DNA of 64,000 nt from Enterobacter sp. JUb54 (GCF_014298075.1 NZ_CP060418.1:3348001-3412000), one strand, 5' to 3'. Positions 7,901 through 17,755 are shown, counted from the first letter of the stretch. Notes: a model not told the origin generated them from the letters alone. Program-made: numbers and translations.

Positions 7901-8473
7901 ATGAATACGGAAACTCAGCATCGGAAAAAAGATCCCGCGCGTCTGCATCAGCAGCTGCTGGAATCGGCGGCAATGATTGCCGGCAGGGATGGCATCGCCT
8001 CGCTCTCGCTGAACGCCGTCGCGCGCGAGGCCGGGGTCAGTAAAGGCGGGTTGCTGCATCACTTCCCCAACAAGCAGGCGCTGATCTTTGCCCTGTTCGC
8101 CCGCCTGCTGGCCATTATGGAAGAGGCTATTTCAGAACTGATGGCGGCAGATAATCTCTCTTATGGCCGCTTTACACGCGCTTATCTGCACTATTTGTCC
8201 GCTCCCGAGCTGACCGGAACCCACGAAAGCCGTCAGCTGATGGTGCTGTCGCTGGCCATGCCGGATGAGCCGGTACTGCGAAAATGCTGGCGTGACTGGA
8301 TGCTGGCCCACCTGGCACAGGGCGATGCGCTGGATAACAGCCACACTGGTACCCTGGTGCGCTATGCGGCAGACGGCATCTGGCTGTCAGAGCTGACGGA
8401 GGGACCAACCATGAACGCCGATCATCGCCAGTCGCTAGTGAGCGATCTGACGAGAATGACGCTGCCGGCGTGA
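7901..8473 (+). CDS. TetR/AcrR-family transcriptional repressor
   Basis: About 190 residues with a typical N-terminal TetR helix-turn-helix (LLESAAMIAGRDGIASLSLN, then AVAREAGVSKGGLLHHFPNK) and an all-helical ligand domain. I prefer the ATG at 7901 because the in-frame ATG at 7889 is inside the operator palindrome; neither has a clear Shine-Dalgarno site, so translation may be leaderless. fosA lies upstream on the other strand, about 260 bases away, and the operator is in that shared region, so it may control fosA as well as itself. The inducer is unknown. Confidence 0.85.
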   Translation: MNTETQHRKKDPARLHQQLLESAAMIAGRDGIASLSLNAVAREAGVSKGGLLHHFPNKQALIFALFARLLAIMEEAISELMAADNLSYGRFTRAYLHYLSAPELTGTHESRQLMVLSLAMPDEPVLRKCWRDWMLAHLAQGDALDNSHTGTLVRYAADGIWLSELTEGPTMNADHRQSLVSDLTRMTLPA

Positions 8474-8536
8474 GGCTGTCGCGCCAGACTGATAACAACA
8501 TAGCCTGATGAGACAGGCGCTGAGATCGAGGCCGCG

Positions 8537-9373
8537 ATGCGCTACAACATCAATGCCAGTCTGATTTATGATGCAACGGACGGCACCCTCACCCTCCCGG
8601 GGAGCAATGAACCAGACAGCCAGTTGTCCATCACCGCCAGCGCGCTGCTGTACTATTTTCTGTGCCACACCGGCGTTATCAGCCGCAATGAGGTCTTGAA
8701 AAAAGTATGGGATGACAACGGGTTAACCTCATCCAACAGCAACCTCAACCAGTATCTGAGCATGCTGCGTAAAACCTTCCGCCACTACGATATCGATAAC
8801 ATCATCGTCACCGTGTCGCGCGGCATGTTGCAGCTGAATCCCGAGATCACCATCGACCTCATGGACGCCGCGCCGGCGATACCACCAGCAACGACTACCG
8901 CCGCTGCTGAGGTGAATCACGTGCCAGATGCGCAACCGCCCCTACAGCCCGGCACACCGCTGGCAGAAACACAAAAAACGCCCCCGCCGGGCCATCGCCG
9001 GGGGACCTGCTGGTACCTTGCCGGCGTCTGCCTGCTGGTCATCGCCCTGCTGCTGGTGATAAGCGCTTTCGTCGGCCATGCGCCGCCCCGGCCGATTACT
9101 TTGACCCAGATGCGCCATAGCCAGTGTGAGCTGCTGGCCAGTGACGAGATGCTGCGCTCCGTATCGGGCACCGCCTACGGCGCCAATTTTGATGAAGTGC
9201 GCCAACGGCTGAAGCTGGAGTGTAAGCCCGGCGAACGCTTTGTCTTTTTCTACGGCGACAGGCTGGAAACCAACGGCCTCGGCCGGGTGTTCCTCGCCCA
9301 CTGCGCCATGCATGAAGACAACCCGTTCAGCTATTGCGATAACTATTTCTACTACTCCTGGAAGCCGCAATGA
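8537..9373 (+). CDS. ToxR/CadC-type membrane-anchored winged-helix regulator
   Basis: A 278-residue one-component regulator. An OmpR-like winged helix occupies about residues 1-105 (SRNEVLKKVWDDNG, then NLNQYLSMLRKTF). A proline- and alanine-rich linker follows, then a single membrane helix at about 158-179, and a periplasmic domain of about 100 residues with cysteines at 197, 229, 256 and 267 that could form two disulfides. The gene overlaps the next one by four bases, and that gene encodes a FidL-like membrane protein, as in the Salmonella marT-fidL pair. Targets and signal are not evident. Confidence 0.8.
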   Translation: MRYNINASLIYDATDGTLTLPGSNEPDSQLSITASALLYYFLCHTGVISRNEVLKKVWDDNGLTSSNSNLNQYLSMLRKTFRHYDIDNIIVTVSRGMLQLNPEITIDLMDAAPAIPPATTTAAAEVNHVPDAQPPLQPGTPLAETQKTPPPGHRRGTCWYLAGVCLLVIALLLVISAFVGHAPPRPITLTQMRHSQCELLASDEMLRSVSGTAYGANFDEVRQRLKLECKPGERFVFFYGDRLETNGLGRVFLAHCAMHEDNPFSYCDNYFYYSWKPQ

Positions 9374-9888
9374 AACTCGCGCCACGCTCCTTCTTCGCCT
9401 TCTCCGCCCTGGTGTTTATCGCCGCCGCCGGCGTCAGCACCTGGAAACTGCTGCCTGTAGAAAAAGAGGGCGTGATGAGCTGCTCGACCAAAGCCATCAT
9501 GCGTTTCGAGAACATGGATAAAGAGAACGTTAACGGCAATATTCATTTCAATTTTGCCGCCGGCGGGAAAGGCTCAATGGTCGTGGAGGGTTATACCGAC
9601 TCCGCCGCCGGCTGGCTCTATCTGCAACGCTACGTCAAATTTAACTACAGCAGCCAACGCATCTCCCCCACCGAGCGTCACTACCGCATCAGCAAGTGGG
9701 AATCCAGCGCCTCATCCATCGACGAGTCCCCGGACGTTATCTTTGCCTACTTTATGCGTGAGATGTCCGACAGCCATGACGGCCTGTTTCTCAATGCCCA
9801 GAAGCTCAACGAGAAAGCGATCCTGCTCAGCTCCATCAATTCGCCGCTGTTTGTCTGCACCCTGAAATCCGGCAGCCAGCTCGATTAA
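9370..9888 (+). CDS. FidL-like membrane protein, partner of the ToxR-like regulator
   Basis: A 172-residue protein with an uncleaved signal/anchor (SFFAFSALVFIAAAGVSTWK, about residues 7-26) and a periplasmic domain with one cysteine near each end (MSCSTKAIM and LFVCTLKSG). FidL-like proteins are encoded with MarT/ToxR-type regulators and by analogy with ToxS would tune or protect the periplasmic sensor. The ATGA overlap with the regulator gene supports co-translation. Confidence 0.75.
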   Translation: MKLAPRSFFAFSALVFIAAAGVSTWKLLPVEKEGVMSCSTKAIMRFENMDKENVNGNIHFNFAAGGKGSMVVEGYTDSAAGWLYLQRYVKFNYSSQRISPTERHYRISKWESSASSIDESPDVIFAYFMREMSDSHDGLFLNAQKLNEKAILLSSINSPLFVCTLKSGSQLD

Positions 9889-10118
9889 TCCCGCCACGCA
9901 ATATTGCTCGCCGCCCCGCGTCCGAAAAGCGCACTTTTTGCTTTCAGCCTCCGCGAAAAAACACGATCATAGCCACACTTTAAAGAGGGTTAAATTACCC
10001 CTCCTCCGCAATAAATTAGCATCCCGTTAACATTCCCCATCGCCCGCTTCTGCGAAGCAAAAACCGCCATATCCAGCACCAAATCCTTCACGACAAATCA
10101 GCACAAACAGATAAATAC

Positions 10119-10134
10119 AGCGTTCGCAAACGCT
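10119..10134. promoter_or_regulatory. Inverted repeat in the leader of the microcompartment operon
   Basis: Arms AGCGTT and AACGCT around CGCA, in the 405-base gene-free stretch 9889-10293 between the FidL-like gene and the first shell gene. It is a plausible operator, but no regulator can be assigned. The rest of that stretch, up to the promoter near 10181, is AT-rich with no reading frame I would support. Confidence 0.4.
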
Positions 10135-10169
10135 AAATAGCAGAACAAAAAACTAAAAACAGCCGCCTG

Positions 10170-10208
10170 GTGAATTTAAATTTCACTTATCTCCCTACGC
10201 CCTATAGT
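10170..10208 (+). promoter_or_regulatory. Probable promoter of the cut microcompartment operon with overlapping palindrome
   Basis: A -35-like TTTCAC at 10181 and a -10-like TATAGT at 10203 are separated by 16 bases, about 85 bases before the first shell gene. The palindrome GTGAATTTAAATTTCAC (10170-10186) overlaps the -35 box and could be an operator. Its spacing does not fit CRP. Prediction only. Confidence 0.45.
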
Positions 10209-10293
10209 GACTTTCGAACGCCGCTACCGCGTGTTGACGCCGTTACGCGGACGGTTTTCCCGAATCACAAAACCTGTTCTGGAGGAAATCACC

Positions 10294-10572
10294 ATGGGTG
10301 ATGCATTGGGGCTTATTGAAACCAAAGGCCTGGTGGCCTGCATTGAAGCGGCGGATGCGATGTGCAAGTCCGCCAACGTCGAGTTGATTAGCTATGAAAA
10401 CATCGGCTCCGGGTTGGTCACCGTCATGGTGAAGGGCGACGTCGGCGCCGTCAAAGCCGCGGTCGATTCCGGCGTGGAATCGGCGCAGCGCATCGGCGAG
10501 GTGGTGACCTCGCTGGTTATCGCCCGTCCGCATAACGACATCAACAAAATCGTCATTAAACACAAGGCTTAA
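10294..10572 (+). CDS. cmcA: BMC-H shell protein, first of three tandem copies (CmcA-like)
   Basis: A 92-residue single-domain bacterial microcompartment hexamer subunit: [18 protein letters not shown] at the start, pore loop ENIGSGLVT, and [13 protein letters not shown] at the end. The ATG at 10294 follows CTGGAGGAAATC; the longer open frame upstream has no ribosome-binding site. It opens the choline-utilisation (GRM2-type) operon. It differs from the next two copies mainly in S for A/G changes ([11 protein letters not shown]) and IGSG rather than VGSG at the pore. Confidence 0.92.
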   Translation: MGDALGLIETKGLVACIEAADAMCKSANVELISYENIGSGLVTVMVKGDVGAVKAAVDSGVESAQRIGEVVTSLVIARPHNDINKIVIKHKA

Positions 10573-10588
10573 GGCCGGGAGAACGCAA

Positions 10589-10873
10589 ATGGGTGATGCA
10601 TTAGGTCTGATTGAAACCAAAGGTCTGGTGGCCTGCATTGAAGCGGCAGATGCGATGTGCAAAGCCGCCAACGTCGAGCTGATTGGCTATGAAAACGTCG
10701 GCTCCGGGCTGGTCACCGCGATGGTGAAAGGCGATGTCGGCGCGGTCAAGGCGGCGGTGGATTCCGGCGTGGAGTCCGCACAGCGCATCGGGGAAGTGGT
10801 GACCTCACTGGTTATCGCCCGTCCACATAACGACATCAACAAAATCGTCGCGCATTACAAAGTCGCGGAATAA
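10589..10873 (+). CDS. cmcB: BMC-H shell protein, second tandem copy (CmcB-like)
   Basis: A 94-residue hexameric shell subunit nearly identical to its neighbours on both sides, with pore loop ENVGSGLVT and C-terminus [11 protein letters not shown]. It starts 17 bases after cmcA behind a GGGAGAA site. The high identity in protein and DNA points to recent tandem duplication or ongoing gene conversion. It forms the facets of the choline microcompartment. Confidence 0.92.
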   Translation: MGDALGLIETKGLVACIEAADAMCKAANVELIGYENVGSGLVTAMVKGDVGAVKAAVDSGVESAQRIGEVVTSLVIARPHNDINKIVAHYKVAE

Positions 10874-10884
10874 CGGGAGACAAC

Positions 10885-11166
10885 ATGATGAAAGAAGCAC
10901 TTGGTCTCATTGAAACCAAAGGTCTGGTGGCCTGCATTGAAGCAGCAGATGCGATGTGCAAAGCCGCCAACGTCGAGCTGATTGGCTATGAAAACGTCGG
11001 CTCCGGTCTGGTCACCGCGATGGTGAAAGGCGATGTCGGCGCCGTTAACGCTGCCGTTGACTCCGGCGTGGAAGCGGCCAAACGCATCGGCGAAGTGGTC
11101 ACCTCTCGCGTCATTGCCCGCCCGCACAACGATATCGAAAAAATCGCGTCGCAGCACAAGGCATGA
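10885..11166 (+). CDS. cmcC: BMC-H shell protein, third tandem copy (CmcC-like)
   Basis: A 93-residue shell subunit of the same type, with N-terminus [13 protein letters not shown], pore loop ENVGSGLVT and C-terminus [12 protein letters not shown]. Two successive ATGs follow GGGAGACAAC. The C-terminal changes ([28 protein letters not shown]) distinguish it from the first two copies and probably reflect different shell positions or neighbours. Confidence 0.92.
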   Translation: MMKEALGLIETKGLVACIEAADAMCKAANVELIGYENVGSGLVTAMVKGDVGAVNAAVDSGVEAAKRIGEVVTSRVIARPHNDIEKIASQHKA

Positions 11167-11219
11167 CCTGACAGGGCGCGCCCCGTCCCCACTCTTTTCG
11201 TCTGATGAAGGATAGACTC

Positions 11220-12815
11220 ATGATTGAACTGGATAACGATTTGCAGTCCCGCCAGAACGCGCGGGAACTGGTGCGCAACGCCAAAAAGGCTCAGGCGATT
11301 CTGGCCACCTTTTCGCAGCAACAAATCGACGCCATCGTGAAAAACGTGGCCCAGGAAGCAGCGCACCACGCCGAAACGCTGGCGAAAATGGCCGCGGAAG
11401 AAACCGGGTTCGGCAACTGGCAGGACAAAGTGCTGAAGAACCGTTTCGCTTCGCTGCGCGTCTACGACGCCATCAAAGATATGAAGACCGTCGGCATCAT
11501 TCATGACGATCCGCTTAAAAAAGTGATGGACGTGGGCGTGCCGCTGGGCGTGATTTGTGCGCTGGTCCCGTCGACCAACCCGACCTCTACCGTGATCTAT
11601 AAAACGCTGATCGCCCTGAAAGCCGGCAACGCGATTATCTTCTCCCCGCATCCGGGGGCACGCCAGTGCAGCTGGAAAGCGATTGAGATCGTCGCCCGCG
11701 CCGCCGAAGCGGCAGGTGCACCGGCCGGTTGCGTCAGCGGCATCACCGAACTGACGCTGGATGCCACCTCTGAGCTGATGCACAGCAAAGAGGTCTCACT
11801 GATCCTCGCCACCGGCGGTGAAGGCATGGTGCGGGCGGCCTACGCTTCCGGCACGCCGACCATCAGCGGCGGCCCGGGGAACGGCCCGGCCTTTATCGAA
11901 CGTAGCGCCGATATTCACCATGCGGTGAAAGATATTATCACCAGTAAAACCTTCGATAATGGAGTGATCTGCGCTTCTGAGCAGTCGATCATCGTCGAAC
12001 GCTGCATTTACGATGAAGTGCATCGTGAGCTGGAAGCCCAGGGTACGTACTTCATGAATGAAGCTGAAGCGGCCAAAATGGCGGCGCTGCTGCTGCGCCC
12101 GAACGGCACCATTAACCCGAAAGTGGTCGGCAAAACCGCCCTCTATCTCAGCCAGCTTGCCGGCTTCAGCGTCCCCGCCAGCACCAAAGTGCTGATCGCC
12201 GAGCAGACCACCGTCTGCCACAAGAATCCCTACTCCCGCGAAAAGCTGTGCCCGGTACTCGGCCTGTATGTCGAAGAGGACTGGAAAGCAGCCTGCCACC
12301 GCGTGATGGAGCTGCTGACCAACGAAGGCCTCGGCCATACGCTGGTTATCCATACCCGCAACCAGGATGTAATCCGCCAGTTCTGTCTCGAAAAACCGGT
12401 GAACCGCATTTTGATCAACACCCCGGCGGCGCTGGGCGGCATCGGGGCGACCACCAATATTACCCCGGCGCTGACCCTCGGCTGCGGCGCGGTCGGCGGC
12501 GGCTCCAGCTCCGATAACGTCGGGCCGATGAACCTGCTTAACATCCGCAAAGTAGGCTACGGCGTGCGATCCATTGATGAACTGCGCGCCCCAGGCAGCC
12601 GCCCGGAACCGCAGCCAGCCATCGTCACCCCGAGCAGTAACCCGCACCACAGCATCGTCGACGACCAACGTTTCCGCGCTCCGGCGGCGGTGGCCCACGA
12701 TGCCCAGGCCGATGACCGCTTTGCCGTTCCCGCAACCGCCGGGGAACACAGCGAGATTAACGAGCAAAACGTAGAGCGCGTCATCCGCCAGGTGCTGGAA
12801 CGTCTTGGCAAGTAA
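11220..12815 (+). CDS. cutF: CoA-acylating acetaldehyde dehydrogenase of the choline microcompartment (CutF-like)
   Basis: About 531 residues of the EutE/PduP-type aldehyde dehydrogenase superfamily, converting acetaldehyde, CoA and NAD+ to acetyl-CoA. The catalytic cysteine lies in SKTFDNGVICASEQS, with GGPGNGPAF and LALTLGCGAVGGGSSSDN-type regions nearby. I chose the ATG at 11220 behind AAGGATAGACTC; an in-frame ATG at 11205 is also possible. The C-terminus carries a proline-rich linker and an amphipathic helix (INEQNVERVIRQVLERLGK) of the kind that targets cargo to the shell. The NADH it makes is reoxidised by the alcohol dehydrogenase two genes downstream. Confidence 0.9.
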   Translation: MIELDNDLQSRQNARELVRNAKKAQAILATFSQQQIDAIVKNVAQEAAHHAETLAKMAAEETGFGNWQDKVLKNRFASLRVYDAIKDMKTVGIIHDDPLKKVMDVGVPLGVICALVPSTNPTSTVIYKTLIALKAGNAIIFSPHPGARQCSWKAIEIVARAAEAAGAPAGCVSGITELTLDATSELMHSKEVSLILATGGEGMVRAAYASGTPTISGGPGNGPAFIERSADIHHAVKDIITSKTFDNGVICASEQSIIVERCIYDEVHRELEAQGTYFMNEAEAAKMAALLLRPNGTINPKVVGKTALYLSQLAGFSVPASTKVLIAEQTTVCHKNPYSREKLCPVLGLYVEEDWKAACHRVMELLTNEGLGHTLVIHTRNQDVIRQFCLEKPVNRILINTPAALGGIGATTNITPALTLGCGAVGGGSSSDNVGPMNLLNIRKVGYGVRSIDELRAPGSRPEPQPAIVTPSSNPHHSIVDDQRFRAPAAVAHDAQADDRFAVPATAGEHSEINEQNVERVIRQVLERLGK

Positions 12816-12841
12816 CACACTGATATAAGGCGATAAAAACG

Positions 12842-13099
12842 ATGATTCTCGCAAAGGTAGTCGGCCATGTCGTCGCCACGCAGAAATGCGCTGAGCTACG
12901 CGGTAGCAACCTGCTGCTGATCGTCAAATTAGACGATAACCAGCAGCCAATGAAGGACCAGACCTGGGTCGCCGTCGATAGCGTCGGCGCCGGCATGCAC
13001 GACATCGTCCTGGCTGAAGCGTATTTCGCGCTCAACCAGGCGCACTACAAAGCCATGTCGGTGGTTGCCATTGTCGAGAACGTGTTTCGGGACGCTTAG
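12842..13099 (+). CDS. cmcD: BMC-P pentameric vertex protein, EutN/CcmL family (CmcD-like)
   Basis: An 85-residue EutN/CcmL-type protein (MILAKVVGHVVATQKCAELRG at the start, WVAVDSVGAGMHDIVLAE in the middle) that forms the pentamers closing the vertices of the shell. It is preceded by TATAAGGCGATAAAAACG and sits between the two dehydrogenase genes as in other choline (GRM2) loci. Confidence 0.92.
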   Translation: MILAKVVGHVVATQKCAELRGSNLLLIVKLDDNQQPMKDQTWVAVDSVGAGMHDIVLAEAYFALNQAHYKAMSVVAIVENVFRDA

Positions 13100-13113
13100 G
13101 AGTGAATAACCCA

Positions 13114-14280
13114 ATGAGTGAATTTTTGCTGAAACCCCGGATCTGCTTTGGTCAGGACGCCCTGTCGGTCCTGAACGAGCTGCCCGCCCGCCACGTTCTG
13201 CTGGTCACCGACCAGGCGATGATCACGTTTGGCCTCGCCGATCGCGTCACGCAGATCCTGCGCCAGCGCGGCATCGCCTTCCAGGTCTGGGACGACGTGG
13301 TTGCCGACCCGGATATTGCCACCATCGTACGCGGTATGAAGCTGATGGATGCTTGCTATCCGGACCTGGTGGTGGCGCTGGGCGGCGGATCGGTGATTGA
13401 TGCGGCCAAAGCGGTTATTTTCGCCCTGGCGCAAACCCGCCCGCAGGCCGAACGCCAGCGCCCCTGCTTCGTGGCGATCCCGACCACCAGCGGTACCGGT
13501 TCTGAAGTCACGGCGTTTTCGGTGGTCAAAGCCCACAACGAAAAACTGGTGCTGGTGGACCCGACACTGCTGCCGGATATCGCCCTGCTCGACCCGGCGC
13601 TGGTGGCCTCCGTACCGCCCGCCATCACCGCCGATACCGGAATGGACGTGCTGTGCCACGCGCTGGAAGCCTATGTCTCCCGCGCCGCCAGCGACTTTTC
13701 CGATGCGCTGGCTGAGAAAGTGGTGCAGCAGGTGTTCCGCTACCTGCCTACCTGCTGGCGGAGCGGCGACAACCTGCTGGCCCGCGAAAAGATGCACAAC
13801 GCCTCCTGCATGGCGGGGATGGCGTTTACCAACGCGTCGCTAGGCATCACCCACAGTCTGGCCCATGCGCTTGGCGGCATCTTCCATGTTCCTCACGGTC
13901 GCGCTAACGCCCTGTTAATGGCGGAAGTGGTGGCATGGAACGCAGATTACCAAGGGCAGTGCGACACCGACGCCGCCCACAAATATGCCCGACTGGCCCA
14001 CCTGCTGGACCTGCCTGCGGTCACCACGCGCCAGGGCGTCGCCAGCCTGCTGGTGGCGATTCAGGCGCTCAAAGATGAAATGACCATGCCGACCGGCATC
14101 GGGGAGACCCGCGTTGATGCTACCGAATTCGAACAACGACTGGCAGAGATGGTTGGCCAGGCGCTGCGCGACAGCTGTACGCCGACCAACCCACGTACGC
14201 CGGACGCCTGTGCGTTAACCGGGATTTATCGCCGGGCCTGGACCGGGCACCAGAGCGGCGTCGCCGTTCAGGGCGACTGA
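13114..14280 (+). CDS. cutO: Iron-type alcohol dehydrogenase of the choline microcompartment (CutO-like)
   Basis: About 388 residues of the group III (iron-activated) alcohol dehydrogenase family. The nucleotide motif [16 protein letters not shown] and [15 protein letters not shown] are followed by the metal-binding histidine region [28 protein letters not shown] and a C-terminal [11 protein letters not shown]. It reduces acetaldehyde to ethanol and so regenerates NAD+ for the aldehyde dehydrogenase inside the shell. I chose the ATG at 13114, 11 bases after AGGAG; a GTG at 13102 is in frame but inside that site. Confidence 0.9.
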   Translation: MSEFLLKPRICFGQDALSVLNELPARHVLLVTDQAMITFGLADRVTQILRQRGIAFQVWDDVVADPDIATIVRGMKLMDACYPDLVVALGGGSVIDAAKAVIFALAQTRPQAERQRPCFVAIPTTSGTGSEVTAFSVVKAHNEKLVLVDPTLLPDIALLDPALVASVPPAITADTGMDVLCHALEAYVSRAASDFSDALAEKVVQQVFRYLPTCWRSGDNLLAREKMHNASCMAGMAFTNASLGITHSLAHALGGIFHVPHGRANALLMAEVVAWNADYQGQCDTDAAHKYARLAHLLDLPAVTTRQGVASLLVAIQALKDEMTMPTGIGETRVDATEFEQRLAEMVGQALRDSCTPTNPRTPDACALTGIYRRAWTGHQSGVAVQGD

Positions 14281-14305
14281 TAACAAGATTTGGAGAACCT
14301 TACCC

Positions 14306-17300
14306 ATGGCACACTACAGCTTAACGCCGCGCGTCACCGTGCTGGCTGAACGTTTACTCTCACAAAAAAGCACTCTGTGCACCGAGCATGCCGCCACGCT
14401 GAACGCCCTCGATGGCGATATCGCGGGTATTCCCGCCGTCGTCAAACCGGCGCGCCGCTTCTATGAACTGATGCGCCAGCTGCCGGTTGTCATCAGCCCC
14501 GATGAGTTGATTGTCGGCGACCAGACTCGCAAACCGCGCGGGGCCATTTTCCACGATGAAAGCGCCGCCCACCGCCCGTCGGCGTTTCGCTTCCTCAATC
14601 TCAGCAGTGAGCTGGACTCGCCGGACTACCGGCTGATTGTCGAGCAGGGCGTGCTGGCGATTAAACATCAGCTGGAAGAGAAAACCCGCAGCCTCGGCAG
14701 CGCCGTCAGCCGCAGCGGCATGGATGAAGTGAACGGCTGCCGCGCCGCCCTGTACGCCTGCGACGCGCTGCTCACCCTGGCACAAAAGCTGGCCACCAGC
14801 GCCGAAACGCTGGCCGCGGCAGAAAGTAACCCCTACCGCCAGGCCGAACTGCGTGAAAGCGCGGCGATCCTGCATCAGGTGCCAGCCCACCCGGCACGCA
14901 ACTTTAAAGAAGCCTGCCAGGCCTTCTATCTGTTCCAGCTGGCGCTGCAGCTGGATAACGGCAGCTACGCGGTCAACCCGGAAGGCGCCGATAAAGTTCT
15001 GCTGCCGTGGTATCAACGCGACATCGCCAGCGGTCTCCTGACGCCGCAGCAGGCGTATGAAATCGTAGAGTGCCTGTGGTTCAAACTGGCACAGTTGAGC
15101 GACGTCCGCGCCCCCTGCGCGATCGACGGCTACCCGATGTTCGATGCCCTGCGGCACGGCGCGCGCCTCGATGACGCCAACGTTATCATCAACGAACTCT
15201 CCGGCCTGTTCCTCTGCGCCCAGCGCAACCTGAGCGCCCTGAACCTGCCGGTTCGCCTGTTCAGCGGCGCCCGGAGCGTCTCATCCGTACCGTTTGCCGC
15301 CGATTGCGACACCCCGACGGCGGAAGGGCTGACGCCGCGTATGCTGCGCCTGCGCAACCATTACCTGACGGTACGCCCGAGCGTGTCCATCTACCGCGCG
15401 CTGGCCTTTACCGAGGTGGTGAAAGCCAACCCCGGCATGCCAACGATTCTGCTGCGTGCCAAAGCCTTCCGTCACGCCTGCGAAACCGCGCCGATTCTGA
15501 TTCAGGACGACGAGCTGATCGTCGGTCATCCGTGCGGCAAACCGCGTGCTGGCGCCTTCTCGCCGGATATCGCCTGGCGCTGGGTGCGTGACGAACTCGA
15601 TACCATGAGCACCCGCCCACAGGATCCGTTTGAGATCAGCGAAGCAGATAAAAAAACCATTCGCGAAGAGATCGTGCCGTTCTGGGAAGGCCGTTCGCTG
15701 GATGAGATCTGCGAAGCACAGTACCGCGAAGCGGGCGTCTGGGCGTTTAGCGGCGAGACCTTCGTCAGCGACCTCTCCTACCACCAGATCAACGGCGGCG
15801 GCGACACCTGCCCGGGCTATGACGTGCTGCTGTTCACCAAAGGGATGAACGGTATTAAAGCCGATGCCGAGGCGCATCTCGCGCAGCTGAGCATGGAGAA
15901 CCCGGAAGATATCGACCGCATCTACTACTACAAAGCGGCGATTGAAACCTGCGAAGGGGTGATTAACTACTCTCACCGTATCGCCGCCCGCGCCCGTGAG
16001 CTGGCCGCCCTTGAGCAGAATGCTCAGCGTCGCGCCGAACTGCTGACCATTGCCGAAGTGAACCACAACGTTCCGGCGAACCCGCCGAAAACCCTGCAGG
16101 AAGCGCTGCAAAGTATCTGGACCGTGGAATCGCTGTTCGAAATTGAAGAGAACCAGACCGGCCTGTCGCTGGGGCGTGTTGACCAGTACTGCTACCCGAT
16201 GTTTGAAGCCGATATTCGCGAAGGCCGCCTGACCCACGAAAGCGCGCTGGAGATGATGCAGGCGTTTATTATCAAGTGCGCCGAGCTGATGTGGATGTCC
16301 AGCGAGCTGGGGGCGAAATACTTTGCCGGCTACCAGCCGTTTATCAACCTGACCGTCGGCGGCCAGAAGCGCAGCGGCGGCGATGCCTGTAACGACCTGA
16401 CCTACCTGATTATGGATGCCGTGCGCTTCGTGAAGGTTTACCAGCCGTCGCTGGCCTGCCGCATTCACAACCAGTCGCCGCAAAAATATATGGAAAAAAT
16501 CGTCGACGTGGTGAAAGCGGGCATGGGCTTCCCGGCCTGCCACTTTGATGATTCTCATATCAAGATGATGCTGCGCAAGGGCTTCGATTTTGAAGACGCC
16601 CGCGACTACTGCCTGATGGGCTGCGTAGAGCCGCAGAAATCCGGCCGTATCTACCAGTGGACCTCCACCGGCTACACCCAGTGGCCTATTGCCATCGAGT
16701 TCGTGCTCAACCGCGGCCGGATGGTGCTGTTTGATAGCTATCAGGGGCTGGATACCGGCGACCTGCGCGACCTGCACACCTTCGAAGAGTTTGATGCGGC
16801 AGTGAAAAAACAGATTGCCCATATCGTGCGTCTGTCCGCGATTGGCACGGTGATCAGCCAGCGCGTACACCGCGACGTGGCGCCGAAACCGCTGATGTCG
16901 CTGCTGGTGGAAGGCTGCATGGAAAGTGGCAAAGACGTCGCCGCCGGTGGTGCGATGGTCAACCACGGACCTGGGCTTATCTTCTCCGGCCTGGCGACCT
17001 ACGTCGACTCCCTCGCCGCCATCCGCAAGCTGGTGTTTGAGGATAAGAAATACACCCTCGAGCAGATGCGCGACGCGATGCTGGCGAACTTCGAAGGCTT
17101 TGAAGCGCTGCGCCGCGACTGCCTGAACGCACCGAAATACGGTAACGACGACAACTACGTTGACCAGTACGCGCTGGATATCACCGAGTGGACCGAGCGT
17201 GAGTGCCGTCAGTACCAGATGCTCTACTCCACCCTCAGCCACGGCACGCTGTCCATCTCCAACAACACGCCGATTGGCGAACTGACCAACGCCACGCCGA

Positions 17301-17698
17301 ACGGGCGCCTGGCCTGGATGCCGCTTTCCGATGGCATCAGCCCGACGCAGGGCGCGGACAAGCAAGGCCCGACCGCCATCATCAAGTCCGTGAGCAAGAT
17401 GAACGTCGAGACCATGAATATCGGCATGGTGCATAACTTCAAATTCCTCAAAGGGTTGCTCGATACCCCGGAAGGACGCCATGGCCTGATCACCCTGCTG
17501 CGCACGGCGTCGATTCTCGGCAACGGCCAGATGCAGTTCAGCTATGTCGATAACGAAGTGCTGAAAAAAGCCCAGCAGGAGCCGGAAAAATATCGCGACC
17601 TGATCGTCCGCGTCGCCGGCTACAGCGCCTACTTCGTGGAGCTGTGCAAAGAGGTTCAGGACGAGATTATCAGCCGTACGGTCATCGAGAAGTTCTGA
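14306..17698 (+). CDS. cutC: Choline trimethylamine-lyase, long N-terminally extended form
   Basis: An 1130-residue glycyl-radical enzyme that cleaves choline to trimethylamine and acetaldehyde anaerobically. The active-site Cys773 and Glu775 are in [10 protein letters not shown] and the radical Gly1105 is in RVAGYSAYF. The catalytic part starts at about residue 335 ([19 protein letters not shown]). The first 330 residues form a second copy of the N-terminal glycyl-radical-enzyme region: both halves contain the P(V/I)xIxxDELIVGxxxxKPRGA-like stretch (residues near 62-80 and 395-415). This extension marks the type II CutC of Klebsiella and relatives and has been linked to packaging in the shell. 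CutD, encoded next, installs the radical. Confidence 0.96.
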   Translation: MAHYSLTPRVTVLAERLLSQKSTLCTEHAATLNALDGDIAGIPAVVKPARRFYELMRQLPVVISPDELIVGDQTRKPRGAIFHDESAAHRPSAFRFLNLSSELDSPDYRLIVEQGVLAIKHQLEEKTRSLGSAVSRSGMDEVNGCRAALYACDALLTLAQKLATSAETLAAAESNPYRQAELRESAAILHQVPAHPARNFKEACQAFYLFQLALQLDNGSYAVNPEGADKVLLPWYQRDIASGLLTPQQAYEIVECLWFKLAQLSDVRAPCAIDGYPMFDALRHGARLDDANVIINELSGLFLCAQRNLSALNLPVRLFSGARSVSSVPFAADCDTPTAEGLTPRMLRLRNHYLTVRPSVSIYRALAFTEVVKANPGMPTILLRAKAFRHACETAPILIQDDELIVGHPCGKPRAGAFSPDIAWRWVRDELDTMSTRPQDPFEISEADKKTIREEIVPFWEGRSLDEICEAQYREAGVWAFSGETFVSDLSYHQINGGGDTCPGYDVLLFTKGMNGIKADAEAHLAQLSMENPEDIDRIYYYKAAIETCEGVINYSHRIAARARELAALEQNAQRRAELLTIAEVNHNVPANPPKTLQEALQSIWTVESLFEIEENQTGLSLGRVDQYCYPMFEADIREGRLTHESALEMMQAFIIKCAELMWMSSELGAKYFAGYQPFINLTVGGQKRSGGDACNDLTYLIMDAVRFVKVYQPSLACRIHNQSPQKYMEKIVDVVKAGMGFPACHFDDSHIKMMLRKGFDFEDARDYCLMGCVEPQKSGRIYQWTSTGYTQWPIAIEFVLNRGRMVLFDSYQGLDTGDLRDLHTFEEFDAAVKKQIAHIVRLSAIGTVISQRVHRDVAPKPLMSLLVEGCMESGKDVAAGGAMVNHGPGLIFSGLATYVDSLAAIRKLVFEDKKYTLEQMRDAMLANFEGFEALRRDCLNAPKYGNDDNYVDQYALDITEWTERECRQYQMLYSTLSHGTLSISNNTPIGELTNATPNGRLAWMPLSDGISPTQGADKQGPTAIIKSVSKMNVETMNIGMVHNFKFLKGLLDTPEGRHGLITLLRTASILGNGQMQFSYVDNEVLKKAQQEPEKYRDLIVRVAGYSAYFVELCKEVQDEIISRTVIEKF

Positions 17699-17755
17699 TA
17701 AAGACACGGACGTTTTTGGACAAGGATGTCCTGGCAATTTTTTCTGGAGGCAAGC

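Noticed and set aside
10170-10186. CRP site in the cut promoter
   Set aside because: GTGA and TCAC are present but separated by nine bases instead of six, so it does not fit CRP.
15281-17737. 818-codon open frame antisense to cutC
   Set aside because: It is a shadow of the high-GC cutC codon pattern: low-complexity, His/Arg/Gln-rich, no ribosome-binding site, no family resemblance.
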